Part shown: piece after piece, positions 1 to 7,398 of the stretch
Layout: the number at the start of each line of letters is the position of its first letter
How positions within the stretch are numbered: position 1 is the first letter of the stretch
Source of the DNA: a virus
DNA length: 61,872 bases
IMG/VR virus record: IMGVR_UViG_3300032677_000032
Location: 1 to 61,872 of that record
Strand: one strand, 5' to 3'
Made by a program: the position numbers and the translations under genes
Notes under the pieces: generated by a model
Databases searched by the model: none
The model's input: only the letters and a program-made list of their open reading frames with translations
Told to the model about the DNA's origin: nothing

Positions 1-383
1 AGTGAAAATAGCAATCCAGCGCGCTCGGCGTCGCTTAGATGATTATATGCATGAATGTTACGTTGTTCATAATAGAATGTTTTTCTGTCTTCTTTGTTCT
101 TCGAAATGTACAAAGACTGATACTGATCAACCACCTCAAGAAACTCTTTTTTGTTTGTTTTGATTTGTTTATAGATGTTAATGATATCTTCGTTATAATC
201 GTTCACAAAGAACTCTGTGTTGGGATATTGATCAAAGATCCACATACAGACTGCACCAGTACCAAAAAACGGATCGACAAACCTATCAAACTTACTTCCT
301 GGCCAGAAGTCTGATCCATACTTCGATTTCATTTTAGTCTTAGCACCAGCCCAACGAAAAAGTGGCTTCAAATCTTTCATCAT
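1..383 (-). CDS. dam: Dam-like DNA adenine methylase, D12 class (3' part cut off)
   Basis: N-terminal ~127 residues of a D12-class N6-adenine DNA methyltransferase; the C-terminal part, including the expected DPPY motif, lies beyond the window edge. Visible motifs are PLFRWAGAKTKM near residue 6 (the N-terminal W-x-G-x-K signature) and VDPFFGTGAV (the F-x-G-x-G AdoMet-binding loop). The start chosen is the ATG at 383, which overlaps the stop of the upstream nuclease gene as ATGA and has GGAGAT just upstream; the next codon is also ATG. Translational coupling to the EcoRI-like gene suggests that the two act together. Family assignment is firm; the target site (GATC in the family) is inference. 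Confidence 0.88.
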   Translation of the reverse strand, partial: MMKDLKPLFRWAGAKTKMKSKYGSDFWPGSKFDRFVDPFFGTGAVCMWIFDQYPNTEFFVNDYNEDIINIYKQIKTNKKEFLEVVDQYQSLYISKNKEDRKTFYYEQRNIHAYNHLSDAERAGLLFS

Positions 384-880
384 ATCTCCAATAGTGATAG
401 TGTTTTATCCATAATAGAAACGATTTCATCTAAAGTAAAACCGTGCTCGGACATATGAAACTTAAAGTTTTTAGGATACATAATAGTATACTGAGAGGCC
501 AATCTGCCTAATGGTCCATGTGGTACAACACCAGAGCCAGAACAAAACGTTACGTATTTGACATTCTGAGATTGCCATTTCGCAAAGTCTGCGTTTTTAA
601 CCCATCGCTCTTGAGCGTTTCCTCGCATGTCTTGTTTCTTTGCTTCGAATACTGCTACGAGTGTACCATCACTATTATACCAAGCACCACCATCTGGAGC
701 AAAACCCATAACTTTATCTGTTTTGAATATCTCTATCTTCTTTTGCTTGCTCATACGTTTCACACACTTCAGGTGTGGATGATTCTTGGCAACGATATCG
801 ATAGCAAGCTTACATGTATTGTCTAGAGACTTAGACAGAGTATCAAAAGCTGTAGTACCAACTTGTATGCCTCGACTCAT
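380..880 (-). CDS. EcoRI-like PD-(D/E)XK restriction endonuclease
   Basis: A 166-residue protein whose centre closely resembles the EcoRI catalytic and recognition region. It has PDGG at residues 62-65 (EcoRI Asp91 region), FEAKKQ at 78-83 (EcoRI Glu111/Lys113, AEAKHQ) and GNAQERWVKN at 87-96, matching the EcoRI GNAIERSHKN segment that carries Asn141, Glu144 and Arg145. A hydrophobic strand with YVTF and GSG follows, as in EcoRI. It is shorter than EcoRI (277 residues), mainly by missing N- and C-terminal material. It is the first gene after an early promoter and overlaps the Dam-like gene by 4 bases. Likely role: cutting unmethylated (host or rival) DNA while phage DNA is protected. The fold is assigned from memory of EcoRI; the recognition site is unknown. 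Confidence 0.72.
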   Translation of the reverse strand: MSRGIQVGTTAFDTLSKSLDNTCKLAIDIVAKNHPHLKCVKRMSKQKKIEIFKTDKVMGFAPDGGAWYNSDGTLVAVFEAKKQDMRGNAQERWVKNADFAKWQSQNVKYVTFCSGSGVVPHGPLGRLASQYTIMYPKNFKFHMSEHGFTLDEIVSIMDKTLSLLEI

Positions 881-916
881 ATCGAATCACCTTATATCTC
901 ATTTACTACATTACTG

Positions 917-944
917 ATAATATCAGAGTTGGAGATAATGTCAA
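917..944 (-). promoter_or_regulatory. Early sigma70-type promoter of the nuclease/methylase pair
   Basis: TTGACA (944-939), 16-base spacer, TATTAT (922-917). The spacer carries ATCTC and the leader carries GAGATA, an inverted repeat flanking the -10 box. Nearly identical to the element at 48768-48795. Confidence 0.8.
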
Positions 945-1627
945 GTGGTTTTTTGAGGTACCTCGCCTGGTTGCTGAGATTTAATCCATTGCTGACCGAC
1001 TCGATTTTTCACTGGACCTGTAGCGATCTTGCGAATCGTTTTGTGAACACCGTGGAGAAGATCCTCGCTGGCATTATTGTTATCAACAATATGCATGTTC
1101 TCATTACCGAAGTGATGCTGAAAGTGGCCGATGTTGTCCTGGACTTGATTCCACATACGTTCAACGTGATGTGATGGCAATGATCGTTCACGCTCCATAT
1201 TGCGCTGCTGAGCCACTGGAAGCGAGGTATTGACGAACACCATATGTGTATCGTATCCCTGATTGCGTAGCGCCTCCGACTGCGCCTTGATCTTGGCCGC
1301 ATCTTTCCCAGTACCATCGATTACCATACCCAGCTTACCTTGTTGATATAGCTTCTGGCGCTTGTTGGTGAGGTCTTTTGCTTTTGCTCTGACTACATCA
1401 CGTTCTGCTGTTTCATGTTCAGGCATAGTTGGATCCAAGCCATGTTCTTTCATGCCCTTCTCAAACAGATCATCTGAGTTGACCATTTTGAAGCCTAAAC
1501 CGCCCATGGTTTTCTTTGTCACATAAGATTTGCCAGAACCAGGACCACCAGCAAGAAAGATTGCTTTTAGTTTTGCTGGATCATTAACGCCTTCTTCAAG
1601 GTCAACAAAGTCATTGAAACGTAGCAT
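941..1627 (-). CDS. P-loop kinase (zeta-toxin-like), probable packaged protein
   Basis: A 228-residue protein with a Walker A motif, GGPGSGKS, near residue 27, followed by NSDDLFE and VIDGTG, the layout of zeta-toxin/PNK-type small-molecule or nucleic-acid kinases. RERS in the second half could be the phosphate-binding arginine region. The N-terminus MLRFNDFVDLEE matches the T4 capsid targeting pattern and ends in L-E-E, the kind of site cut by the T4 prohead protease gp21. It follows two other late genes with the same type of N-terminus. The C-terminus reaches into the early promoter at 917-944. Substrate unknown; packaging is inferred from the N-terminal peptide. Confidence 0.72.
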   Translation of the reverse strand: MLRFNDFVDLEEGVNDPAKLKAIFLAGGPGSGKSYVTKKTMGGLGFKMVNSDDLFEKGMKEHGLDPTMPEHETAERDVVRAKAKDLTNKRQKLYQQGKLGMVIDGTGKDAAKIKAQSEALRNQGYDTHMVFVNTSLPVAQQRNMERERSLPSHHVERMWNQVQDNIGHFQHHFGNENMHIVDNNNASEDLLHGVHKTIRKIATGPVKNRVGQQWIKSQQPGEVPQKTT

Positions 1628-1641
1628 GGAAAATCCTATTG

Positions 1642-2169
1642 TTATGCTGTTGTAAACTTTTTGCCAGTACCAGCAGTACGCCCTGGCTTTAATGGCTTCT
1701 CGGTGTTCTTTTGACGTAACTCTGTCTGACCAGGCTGTTCTGGTTTGTTATAAGCCACGCGACCAATCGAAACTCTTTTCTTGAATCCAGGATAACCAGT
1801 CTTGTTGGTACCAATCAATCTGGCACTGCTCCTGTTCGGGTTGTGGTGCATGATAGCATCTTGCCCATAGTGTCTAGCGTGTGCTGACATATCACGCACC
1901 AGATGCTTTCCATGATCAGATCCTTCGCCTTTTGCATAGACTTGATACGAAGATTCTTTATCACCTTCCCAATGACCAGCAGCTTTGCGGTAGCTATAGC
2001 CTTGCTTTTTTAGTTTTGATTCTAAATCTGCATTACGCTTGTTGCGTTCTTCAGCCGACTGATTAGGTCTCTCTGTTGACATGGTAACAAAGTGTCTGCC
2101 AGATTGAGACATTTTGTGTACTCTAGCAAGGGGATTACCTTCTGTCAAGAAAGCATTAAACGATAGCAT
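1642..2169 (-). CDS. Probable packaged virion protein (DUF3293-like)
   Basis: 175 residues, basic. The N-terminus MLSFNAFLTE fits the capsid targeting consensus with an L-T-E cleavage site. The body (STERPNQSAEERNKRN, then KKQGYSYRKAAGHW and a KESSY segment) recalls DUF3293 proteins, which have an asparagine/arginine-rich helix followed by G-x-W and E-S motifs. The C-terminal 40 residues are Pro/Lys/Thr rich and probably disordered. A late promoter lies 19 bases upstream. Enzymatic function unknown. Confidence 0.68.
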   Translation of the reverse strand: MLSFNAFLTEGNPLARVHKMSQSGRHFVTMSTERPNQSAEERNKRNADLESKLKKQGYSYRKAAGHWEGDKESSYQVYAKGEGSDHGKHLVRDMSAHARHYGQDAIMHHNPNRSSARLIGTNKTGYPGFKKRVSIGRVAYNKPEQPGQTELRQKNTEKPLKPGRTAGTGKKFTTA

Positions 2170-2187
2170 GAAAACTCCTGTTTTTTA

Positions 2188-2195
2188 TATTTATA
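2188..2195 (-). promoter_or_regulatory. T4-type late promoter
   Basis: Exact TATAAATA on the minus strand, 18 bases before the ATG at 2169. Exact match to the T4 late consensus read by gp55; gp55 itself is not in the window. Confidence 0.7.
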
Positions 2196-2807
2196 TTATT
2201 TCTTATGCATGACAGCCATGGTCTGCTTCTGCTTCATTAGATCATCATAATCTTTTTCATAAGATTTTGATACAGAATCAGGAGATGCTTTCCAGTCGTT
2301 TCTGAGATTATAAACATCACGATCAGTGACATAGTTCTCATCATCTTTAGGATCAAGATGAACTGCTTCATCAGACTTAGGATCATATGCATGAACGTTA
2401 ATGCTAGGATGCTTGGATGCTTTGTCCCAAACACGTCTAGCGCCATGGGATTGATTCCCTGACGCTAGTATTTTATTGTGATTTAAGATTAGATGTTGAT
2501 ATAGGTGTTCAGCACCTAAGGAGTCTTTGTTTGCATCTAGAAAGTCTACATGCTCTGCACCTTTGGTTCTATACTTTTTAGTAGATAGTGCTATGTTAAC
2601 TTTGTTTGTTTTAGGGTCAACGACATAGTATGTGTTTTCTTTTGTGGACAATGGTTTTTGATATACGTGATGGCCATTCTTAAGGATTCCAATACGTTTG
2701 GCCTTTTTAGGTACATCTTTACCAAGTTCATCATGAAAAACATCGCCTACATTGACGCCATTTTGCATGACTTCTTGTAGACTTCTAATGTCTTTAAACC
2801 GAATCAT
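2196..2807 (-). CDS. Probable packaged virion protein, function unknown
   Basis: 203 residues. N-terminus MIRFKDIRSLQE fits the capsid targeting pattern and ends in L-Q-E. A central segment with SGNQSHGARRVWDKASKH resembles a motif (S-x-x-Q-S-x-G-A-x-x-x-W) seen in uncharacterised phage proteins. The C-terminal third is rich in Asp and Lys. A late promoter lies 26 bases upstream. No enzymatic family recognised. Confidence 0.65.
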   Translation of the reverse strand: MIRFKDIRSLQEVMQNGVNVGDVFHDELGKDVPKKAKRIGILKNGHHVYQKPLSTKENTYYVVDPKTNKVNIALSTKKYRTKGAEHVDFLDANKDSLGAEHLYQHLILNHNKILASGNQSHGARRVWDKASKHPSINVHAYDPKSDEAVHLDPKDDENYVTDRDVYNLRNDWKASPDSVSKSYEKDYDDLMKQKQTMAVMHKK

Positions 2808-2833
2808 GGAAACTCCTAAACATTGTTTAGAAG

Positions 2834-2841
2834 TATTTATA
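2834..2841 (-). promoter_or_regulatory. Late promoter, minus arm of a bidirectional pair
   Basis: TATAAATA on the minus strand, 26 bases before the ATG at 2807. It overlaps the plus-strand TATAAATA at 2840-2847 by two bases, forming one palindromic bidirectional late promoter. Confidence 0.72.
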
Positions 2842-2847
2842 TAAATA
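2840..2847 (+). promoter_or_regulatory. Late promoter of the homing endonuclease at 2906
   Basis: TATAAATA on the plus strand, three bases before the conserved leader hairpin. Confidence 0.75.
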
Positions 2848-2850
2848 GAT

Positions 2851-2880
2851 GTGGTTCACGATGTTGACGCATCTAACCAC
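2851..2880 (+). ncRNA. Conserved 5' leader hairpin, copy 1
   Basis: Outer stem GTGGTT/AACCAC (2851-2856 with 2875-2880), 3x1 internal loop CAC/T, inner stem GATG/CATC (2860-2863 with 2870-2873), six-base loop. Followed by the conserved spacer and AGGAG RBS. Four more copies (11944, 25274, 33144, 61797) keep the fold with different stem bases, which supports a selected RNA structure. Confidence 0.75.
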
Positions 2881-2905
2881 ACTATCGCTAAACAGGAGCA
2901 ACAGC

Positions 2906-3574
2906 ATGTCTATTTATCTCTATGTCAAACAATGTCCCCACTGTGGGCTAAAGTATTTTGGTAAAACAGAACAAGATCCATATACTTACAACGGATCAGG
3001 AAAGATGTGGATTCCACACATCAAGAAACACAAAGTCACACCAAAAACAATAGAACTATATGAGTTTTCTGATAAAGAGGAAGCAAAAAAGTTTGCTATA
3101 AACTTTTCTAAAGAAAACAGAATAGTAGAATCTAAAGAGTGGTTCAATCTTGTTATAGAACAGTGTGACGGTGGAGACACCTCGGCTTCTCCAGCATTTC
3201 AACGATGGATTGATCAGATAGACATGGCTGGTGAAAAAAATCCTATGTATGGTAGATCAGCAATAACTGAACAAAATCTTCGTTGGTATACTAACGGTGA
3301 GAACAATCTATATCTTCCTGTCGGCACAGAGATGTTGGGTTATCGCCGAGGAAGAACTATAAAACATAGAAAACCACATACACAAGAACATAAAGACAAA
3401 ATATCTAAAGCAAATACGGGAAAGAAAAGTGTAAATCAAAAAACGTGCATATCACCTGATGGAAATATATACGAATCTATCACACAAGCCGCAAACGCAC
3501 ATTCAATGACTGTATCGGCGTTCAGACATAAAATCGAACATAAAGAAAAACATTTGGGTTGGATTATTGTTTGA
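2906..3574 (+). CDS. GIY-YIG homing endonuclease
   Basis: 222 residues. The N-terminal GIY-YIG domain starts YLYVKQCPHCGLKYFGKT (degenerate GIY plus a KYFGKT form of YIG). The first ~90 residues are close to those of the gene at 12000. A DNA-binding tail follows: a WYTNG repeat unit, a NUMOD3-like HTQEHKDKISKANTGKK segment and a NUMOD1-like CISPDGNIYESITQAAN segment. The start is the ATG with AGGAG 9 bases upstream. The gene runs against the local operon and its last 11 bases overlap the 3' end of the HAD gene. Expected role: cutting DNA at a neighbouring locus in rival phage genomes to spread itself. Confidence 0.88.
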   Translation: MSIYLYVKQCPHCGLKYFGKTEQDPYTYNGSGKMWIPHIKKHKVTPKTIELYEFSDKEEAKKFAINFSKENRIVESKEWFNLVIEQCDGGDTSASPAFQRWIDQIDMAGEKNPMYGRSAITEQNLRWYTNGENNLYLPVGTEMLGYRRGRTIKHRKPHTQEHKDKISKANTGKKSVNQKTCISPDGNIYESITQAANAHSMTVSAFRHKIEHKEKHLGWIIV

Positions 3575-4127
3575 CAATCTTATAAATGTCTTTCCAGTAT
3601 TTTACCAAGACGGCTTTGCCTTTATAATCATGACTGTGTTCGTGTTCAACCAAAATACCTTTTAGACCAAGACTATCGCACAAATCGACGTTCTCTGGTT
3701 TGTCCTCGATGAAGTATATTCCGCTGCCCTTATAGGGAGCAAGTGCTTCATCTTTATCTGCGCCACATTCCAGGCAGACGACACTTTCAATCGCTTCGCC
3801 GAAGTACCGCTTCAGGTTTTGTTCACGAAGCCGAGCAGCGGCAGGATCCAGACTCAAGCTGGTAATGACGCGAATCTGTACGCCATGTTCTTCATAGAGT
3901 TTGCGAACGTATTTCACAGCATCCCGAAGAGGAGGCAGAAAGCCACATGCCGCACTTTCGTTGAAATCACGAACAAGTTGTTTGCTTACGACCTTTTCGA
4001 TTCCATAGCGAAGATCAATGCCATAGGCATCGCTCCGAACGCGCTTGAACCCTTTGCGCTGCATCCACTGGTCGAAACCAAACTCCCAGTCTAGTAGCAC
4101 ACCGTCGCAATCGCTCAAAATCAACAT
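3564..4127 (-). CDS. HAD-superfamily phosphatase
   Basis: 187 residues. HAD motif I is DCDGVLLDW at residue 6 (both catalytic Asp present), motif II is VITS, and motif III/IV is FIEDKPENVDL. The layout resembles 5'(3')-deoxyribonucleotidases and other small phage HAD enzymes. A dedicated early promoter lies just upstream. It may dephosphorylate nucleotides; the substrate cannot be read from the sequence. The last 11 bases overlap the convergent homing endonuclease gene. Confidence 0.82.
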   Translation of the reverse strand: MLILSDCDGVLLDWEFGFDQWMQRKGFKRVRSDAYGIDLRYGIEKVVSKQLVRDFNESAACGFLPPLRDAVKYVRKLYEEHGVQIRVITSLSLDPAAARLREQNLKRYFGEAIESVVCLECGADKDEALAPYKGSGIYFIEDKPENVDLCDSLGLKGILVEHEHSHDYKGKAVLVKYWKDIYKIVKQ

Positions 4128-4158
4128 TTCATTCCCAATCTCACTCGCTACATTTCTT

Positions 4159-4186
4159 ACTATATATGATTCGATTTAAATGTCAA
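4159..4186 (-). promoter_or_regulatory. Early promoter
   Basis: TTGACA (4186-4181), 16-base spacer containing CGAATCA, TATAGT (4164-4159). Drives the HAD gene at 4127. Confidence 0.75.
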
Positions 4187-4908
4187 GCAGCAATGCGCAA
4201 AACATTGCCGCCAGGACCATTGATCGGGCGAGAAAGATTGACACGATCACCAGCAGACTGACCGCTGCGATATGCTGCACCATCACGAATAGTGGTACCA
4301 CCATAGTTCTTCTTAAGACGCAAGCCAAGTTCACGATATGCCTGATTGACAACCTGATTCTTCAGAACAATCAAAGCATTGCTGCCGCCTCGTGCAGCTT
4401 TTTCTTCGCCGTTCATCTGAGCCTTCATTTCGTTCAGACGACGACCAATACGCATTGCCATACCAGTGGTAAACGAACTGGTAGCACCTTTCTTGCTATA
4501 TGCTCCCTTATATTCAGGAGTCTTCTTGAACTTTGCCAGTTCAGTTGCCATAGCCGACAGGATAATATCATAAAGATACTTCACCATCAGCAGATCACTT
4601 TCTTGACCAAAGAAGCAATACTTCAGAGTAGCACCACGATTGGTCCACACCTTACAATCGGTAAAGCCAGCGATATCCGAGAGAGCGTAATAGACGCCGT
4701 TGCGGACCTTGCTGCCAATATCAATCTTCAAAGTGTCACAAACTTCATCACGAAGTTCGACCTCGTTCATGGACAGATTATATTGCGAGAGCAACTTACC
4801 CACCATGTTGATTGCGGTAAGTGCTTCTTCTTCCGAGCAGCCATTCTTGACGGTCTTAGCCGAGAGAGCGCGAATACGAGCCTTGATCTTGCTTTGGATA
4901 TCAGTCAT
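4183..4908 (-). CDS. DUF2786-domain protein
   Basis: 241 residues. The N-terminal ~50 residues (KIKARIRALSAKTVKNGCSE, then EEALTAINMVGKLLSQYNL) match the DUF2786 pattern: a K-I-x-x-L helix, an E-E-A-x-x-A helix and a Y-N-L end. A second domain follows with a Gly-rich basic C-terminus. The family is common in phages and thought to be nucleic-acid associated, but no activity is established. It has its own early promoter; the C-terminus runs into the next promoter. Confidence 0.8.
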   Translation of the reverse strand: MTDIQSKIKARIRALSAKTVKNGCSEEEALTAINMVGKLLSQYNLSMNEVELRDEVCDTLKIDIGSKVRNGVYYALSDIAGFTDCKVWTNRGATLKYCFFGQESDLLMVKYLYDIILSAMATELAKFKKTPEYKGAYSKKGATSSFTTGMAMRIGRRLNEMKAQMNGEEKAARGGSNALIVLKNQVVNQAYRELGLRLKKNYGGTTIRDGAAYRSGQSAGDRVNLSRPINGPGGNVLRIAA

Positions 4909-4941
4909 AACGAATCATTCCTTCTCACTGTCTATATTTTC

Positions 4942-4969
4942 ATCATAAACGAATCGGGATAAATGTCAA
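4942..4969 (-). promoter_or_regulatory. Early promoter
   Basis: TTGACA (4969-4964), 16-base spacer, TATGAT (4947-4942). GATTCGTT occurs in the spacer and again just before the ATG at 4908. Confidence 0.75.
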
Positions 4970-4975
4970 GCGATC

Positions 4976-5191
4976 TTATCGCTCCAGAATGACATAATCA
5001 CCAAAGTGACGATCAAAAACTTCCAGAAGGTTTTCGTAATCACCTTCCATCATTTCCGAAACAATAGCTTTACCATCAAGCCCGAGTTGCTTTGCATACT
5101 GGCGGGCATAACCCATGAGGACAAATGCGTTACCTTCAGGACCACTCAGGTCGATAACGATTTCAGACTTGGGTTGCTTCTCACGAATCAT
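4976..5191 (-). CDS. Small conserved phage protein
   Basis: 71 residues, acidic, with a hydrophobic core and a Gly/Met/Ala helix (GYARQYAKQLGLDGK). AAGGAT lies 6 bases before the ATG. First of two small genes upstream of the promoter at 4942. No family recognised. Confidence 0.7.
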   Translation of the reverse strand: MIREKQPKSEIVIDLSGPEGNAFVLMGYARQYAKQLGLDGKAIVSEMMEGDYENLLEVFDRHFGDYVILER

Positions 5192-5206
5192 AACGTATCC
5201 TTTCGA

Positions 5207-5329
5207 TTAATATTCAAGTTGTGCGCCAGGAGGTGGAAGTTCTGGATAATACCAATCGGGAACCAAAGCCCGCACCCAGACGCAATCAGATAGACGCTTT
5301 ATCCAAACAAAATGATAACCTTCCATCAT
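5207..5329 (-). CDS. Small protein, 40 residues
   Basis: Begins MMEGYHFVWIKRL and ends in a Pro-rich tail (PELPPPGAQ). The start overlaps the upstream stop as ATGA. Rich in Trp and Tyr. Function unknown; supported by tight operon placement. Confidence 0.6.
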   Translation of the reverse strand: MMEGYHFVWIKRLSDCVWVRALVPDWYYPELPPPGAQLEY

Positions 5330-5553
5330 GAAGAAACTTTTTCGTGAACCATCGCGATGTGCTTACACTTACCACGAAAGTTGAAACCAATGCAATCACA
5401 TACCCAACCACGTTCGACCATGGTTGTGTTATATTGCTTGCCTTTAGAGTTTACGTATGGCCAGGTGAAGCCAACCAGATGGTGTTTCTCACTGAAGTTA
5501 ATACCATCAAGAGCAAGAGGTGTCCGATAGGGGCTAACACCAGGAACAAACAT
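5326..5553 (-). CDS. Small SWIM-type zinc-finger-like protein
   Basis: 75 residues from the ATG at 5553 (an upstream in-frame TTG at 5571 is less likely). The C-terminal half has WVCDCIGFNFRGKCKHI, a C-x-C...C-x-H arrangement like a SWIM zinc finger, which binds DNA or protein. Sits in an operon of small early genes. Confidence 0.7.
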   Translation of the reverse strand: MFVPGVSPYRTPLALDGINFSEKHHLVGFTWPYVNSKGKQYNTTMVERGWVCDCIGFNFRGKCKHIAMVHEKVSS

Positions 5554-5555
5554 GA

Positions 5556-5738
5556 TTAACGTTCCGCACAAGCAACAAAATCGTCCAAAAGATATTGGAG
5601 CCGATCAAGCTTGATCTGCAACCCGGCAATCCTTTCGCCAGTCAATCCTTCACGCTCTGCGGCTCGGAGAGTAGAATCCATTCCAGCGACCAACTTGCGC
5701 ATCGCACCAATCAGGATTTGTTCATCATCATAAAACAT
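5556..5738 (-). CDS. Small helical protein
   Basis: 60 residues starting MFYDDEQILIGAMRKL; the ATG at 5738 has GGAGA 9 bases upstream. Predominantly helical, Leu/Arg rich. Lies between two small early genes. Unknown function. Confidence 0.65.
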   Translation of the reverse strand: MFYDDEQILIGAMRKLVAGMDSTLRAAEREGLTGERIAGLQIKLDRLQYLLDDFVACAER

Positions 5739-5750
5739 AATCAAATCTCC

Positions 5751-6107
5751 TTACGCAGCCAACTTGTAGGGTTGATCCCACTTACCAGCATGAACATACG
5801 AGTACCAACCCACATCAAAGTAGTCGGTCATAATATCGCTGTTATCATGATTGCCGTCGTTCATAGCAACACGAAGTTCCTTCAAGAACTGAAGTTCCTT
5901 GCCTTGATAGTTGCTTTCCAGATGATAAAAGTGCATCTGACTATAACCGTCTTCATTCTGAGCGAACTTCAGAGGACCTTCTTTCAAGGTCAGAATCAGA
6001 GTGCTGTGATGGCGAACCGACAGACTACCCTTCATATTGTACTTCTTGAGGATTGCCTTGACCTTGGGAGCGATAGCAGCTTTCTTTTCCTGAGACATGT
6101 AAGCCAT
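5751..6107 (-). CDS. Conserved phage protein (LPD29-like)
   Basis: 118 residues. The order of elements (a Lys-rich helix, GSLSVRHHSTL, then LKEGPLKF and a DIMTDYFDVGW segment) resembles LPD29-type domains, which have F-S-V-R followed by a D/E-G-P turn and a Tyr-Asp segment near the end. Widespread in large phages with no known activity. Own early promoter. Confidence 0.7.
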   Translation of the reverse strand: MAYMSQEKKAAIAPKVKAILKKYNMKGSLSVRHHSTLILTLKEGPLKFAQNEDGYSQMHFYHLESNYQGKELQFLKELRVAMNDGNHDNSDIMTDYFDVGWYSYVHAGKWDQPYKLAA

Positions 6108-6140
6108 AACGAATCAACCCTTCTCTCTGTCTACTTTCTG

Positions 6141-6169
6141 ATAATAACTGATTCGCGATAAAATGTCAA
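6141..6169 (-). promoter_or_regulatory. Early promoter
   Basis: TTGACA (6169-6164), 17-base spacer with CGAATCA, TATTAT (6146-6141); TGATTCG recurs just before the ATG at 6107, making a bracket around the -10 box. Confidence 0.82.
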
Positions 6170-6172
6170 GTT

Positions 6173-6472
6173 TTATTTTTGATAAGAACGATGATCTTTG
6201 ATGTGCCACTTTTCGATGATGTAACGGTCGTTATCAATCTCATCAACGACGATATACGCGACACCCTTTTTGACCAGAGCCATGCGAACCTGATCGCCTT
6301 CAGGACCAACGAACACCAAATGAGGATAGACAACATTACGACCAGTCTTGAGGTCGGGATGGAGAACCATCTCAGGGTTCATCTTGTACTCGAATGGGCG
6401 ACCATATTCCTTTTCGCGAAAATAACCAACGACCGTATCCCACATTCCTTTTTTCACCGCTGCAAAAGCCAT
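6173..6472 (-). CDS. Small conserved phage protein
   Basis: 99 residues, beta-rich by appearance, with VGPEGDQVRMALVKKGVAYI in the centre. Preceded by its own early promoter; GGAG is present upstream of the ATG. No family recognised. Confidence 0.7.
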   Translation of the reverse strand: MAFAAVKKGMWDTVVGYFREKEYGRPFEYKMNPEMVLHPDLKTGRNVVYPHLVFVGPEGDQVRMALVKKGVAYIVVDEIDNDRYIIEKWHIKDHRSYQK

Positions 6473-6505
6473 ATCGAATCACTCCAAATCACTGACTACT
6501 CTTTA

Positions 6506-6533
6506 ACCATAGACGATTCGGGATAAATGTCAA
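6506..6533 (-). promoter_or_regulatory. Early promoter
   Basis: TTGACA (6533-6528), 16-base spacer with CGAATCG, TATGGT (6511-6506); GATTCG recurs before the ATG at 6472. Confidence 0.75.
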
Positions 6534-6537
6534 GCGG

Positions 6538-6936
6538 TCATCGCCTCATTTTAGAAATATCTTCCGCGTCTTCCTGACTGAAGACAGGTACCAGATTGCT
6601 CTTATGCATCGTGGCGATGCCGAGCAGCTTGTCGCCCGTATATGTGTTAGGCGCTTTGGCAAACGTCACACCGATGCCATCACCAGTCTCATACTTGGGC
6701 GCATTGCGAACGTATGTGGAAGCTTCCATACCAGTCTTAACGGTCTTTGTTTTGTATGCGGCATTGCCTTGTCGATATGCAACATACTCTTGGAACGTCT
6801 TGGTTTTTGATCCAAGCCGCTTCATCTGCTTGTTATAGTCTACCCAATCTTGAGCATACTTTGCAGTGTTTAGTTGCGGCTTACGCTTCTTAGTTGAGTT
6901 TGTGGTATAAGCAGGACCTAGGAGATGCATTGTCAT
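6538..6936 (-). CDS. Conserved T4-superfamily hypothetical protein
   Basis: 132 residues from the internal ATG at 6936 (MTMHLLGPAYTT), which starts just before the upstream gene's stop region; a longer GTG frame overlaps that gene and is unlikely. Features: STKKRKP near the start, a Lys/Tyr-rich helix with FQEYVAYRQG, and a C-terminus with GDKLLGIATMHKSN. Similar short proteins are common in T4-like marine phages, with no known role. Confidence 0.7.
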   Translation of the reverse strand: MTMHLLGPAYTTNSTKKRKPQLNTAKYAQDWVDYNKQMKRLGSKTKTFQEYVAYRQGNAAYKTKTVKTGMEASTYVRNAPKYETGDGIGVTFAKAPNTYTGDKLLGIATMHKSNLVPVFSQEDAEDISKMRR

Positions 6937-6937
6937 A

Positions 6938-7156
6938 TTAAGCAGCCATTCCTTTATATTCTTCCCAGATGATTCGTAATGCAGACTGTCCATCGTATCC
7001 GCATTCACCAACGAGAAGATCGAAATAATCATCAATCTTTGCAGCGTCATCGCCAGGCTGAAAATAGATGGTCCAGCCCGTTTCCGTTTCAGCAAGAACA
7101 ATACCACCAGCCCAATCGTGGGTGAAAGTATATCCGCGACCGTACTTGTCTGCCAT
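6938..7156 (-). CDS. Small conserved protein
   Basis: 72 residues, acidic, with alternating hydrophobics (GGIVLAETETGWTIYFQPGD) suggesting a beta fold, then a helix. The upstream region has GGAGA. Co-directional with its neighbours; unknown function. Confidence 0.65.
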   Translation of the reverse strand: MADKYGRGYTFTHDWAGGIVLAETETGWTIYFQPGDDAAKIDDYFDLLVGECGYDGQSALRIIWEEYKGMAA

Positions 7157-7167
7157 ATTAAATCTCC

Positions 7168-7335
7168 TCAGCGATAAATGTTGCGCTTGGGTTCAACTTC
7201 AAACTCTTCTCGGCCGACGGTGCACCGATTGCCAGTCACTTCTTCATAGATCATGACTTCTTCCATCAGATTTCCAAGGTCAACACCTTTAGCAATGAAA
7301 GTCCCATTGTGATTACGAGCAACAAACATTTTCAT
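7168..7335 (-). CDS. Small early protein
   Basis: 55 residues from the ATG at 7335 (MKMFVARNHNG); an in-frame GTG 18 bases earlier is possible. GAGAGAG lies upstream as RBS. First gene after the promoter at 7367. Unknown function. Confidence 0.62.
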   Translation of the reverse strand: MKMFVARNHNGTFIAKGVDLGNLMEEVMIYEEVTGNRCTVGREEFEVEPKRNIYR

Positions 7336-7366
7336 GATTCGAATCTCTCTCACTGACTACTTTCTC

Positions 7367-7394
7367 AATGTACACGATTCGCCAAAAATGTCAA
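7367..7394 (-). promoter_or_regulatory. Early promoter
   Basis: TTGACA (7394-7389), 16-base spacer with CGAATCG, TACATT (7372-7367); GATTCGAATC lies in the leader. Confidence 0.75.
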
Positions 7395-7398
7395 CCAC

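Noticed and set aside
4180-4962. 260-residue open frame on the plus strand
   Set aside because: Fully antisense to the DUF2786 gene, no RBS, composition of a shadow frame (His/Thr/Ile-rich).
5595-6161. 188-residue plus-strand frame
   Set aside because: Antisense to three small early genes with good RBSs; no independent signals.
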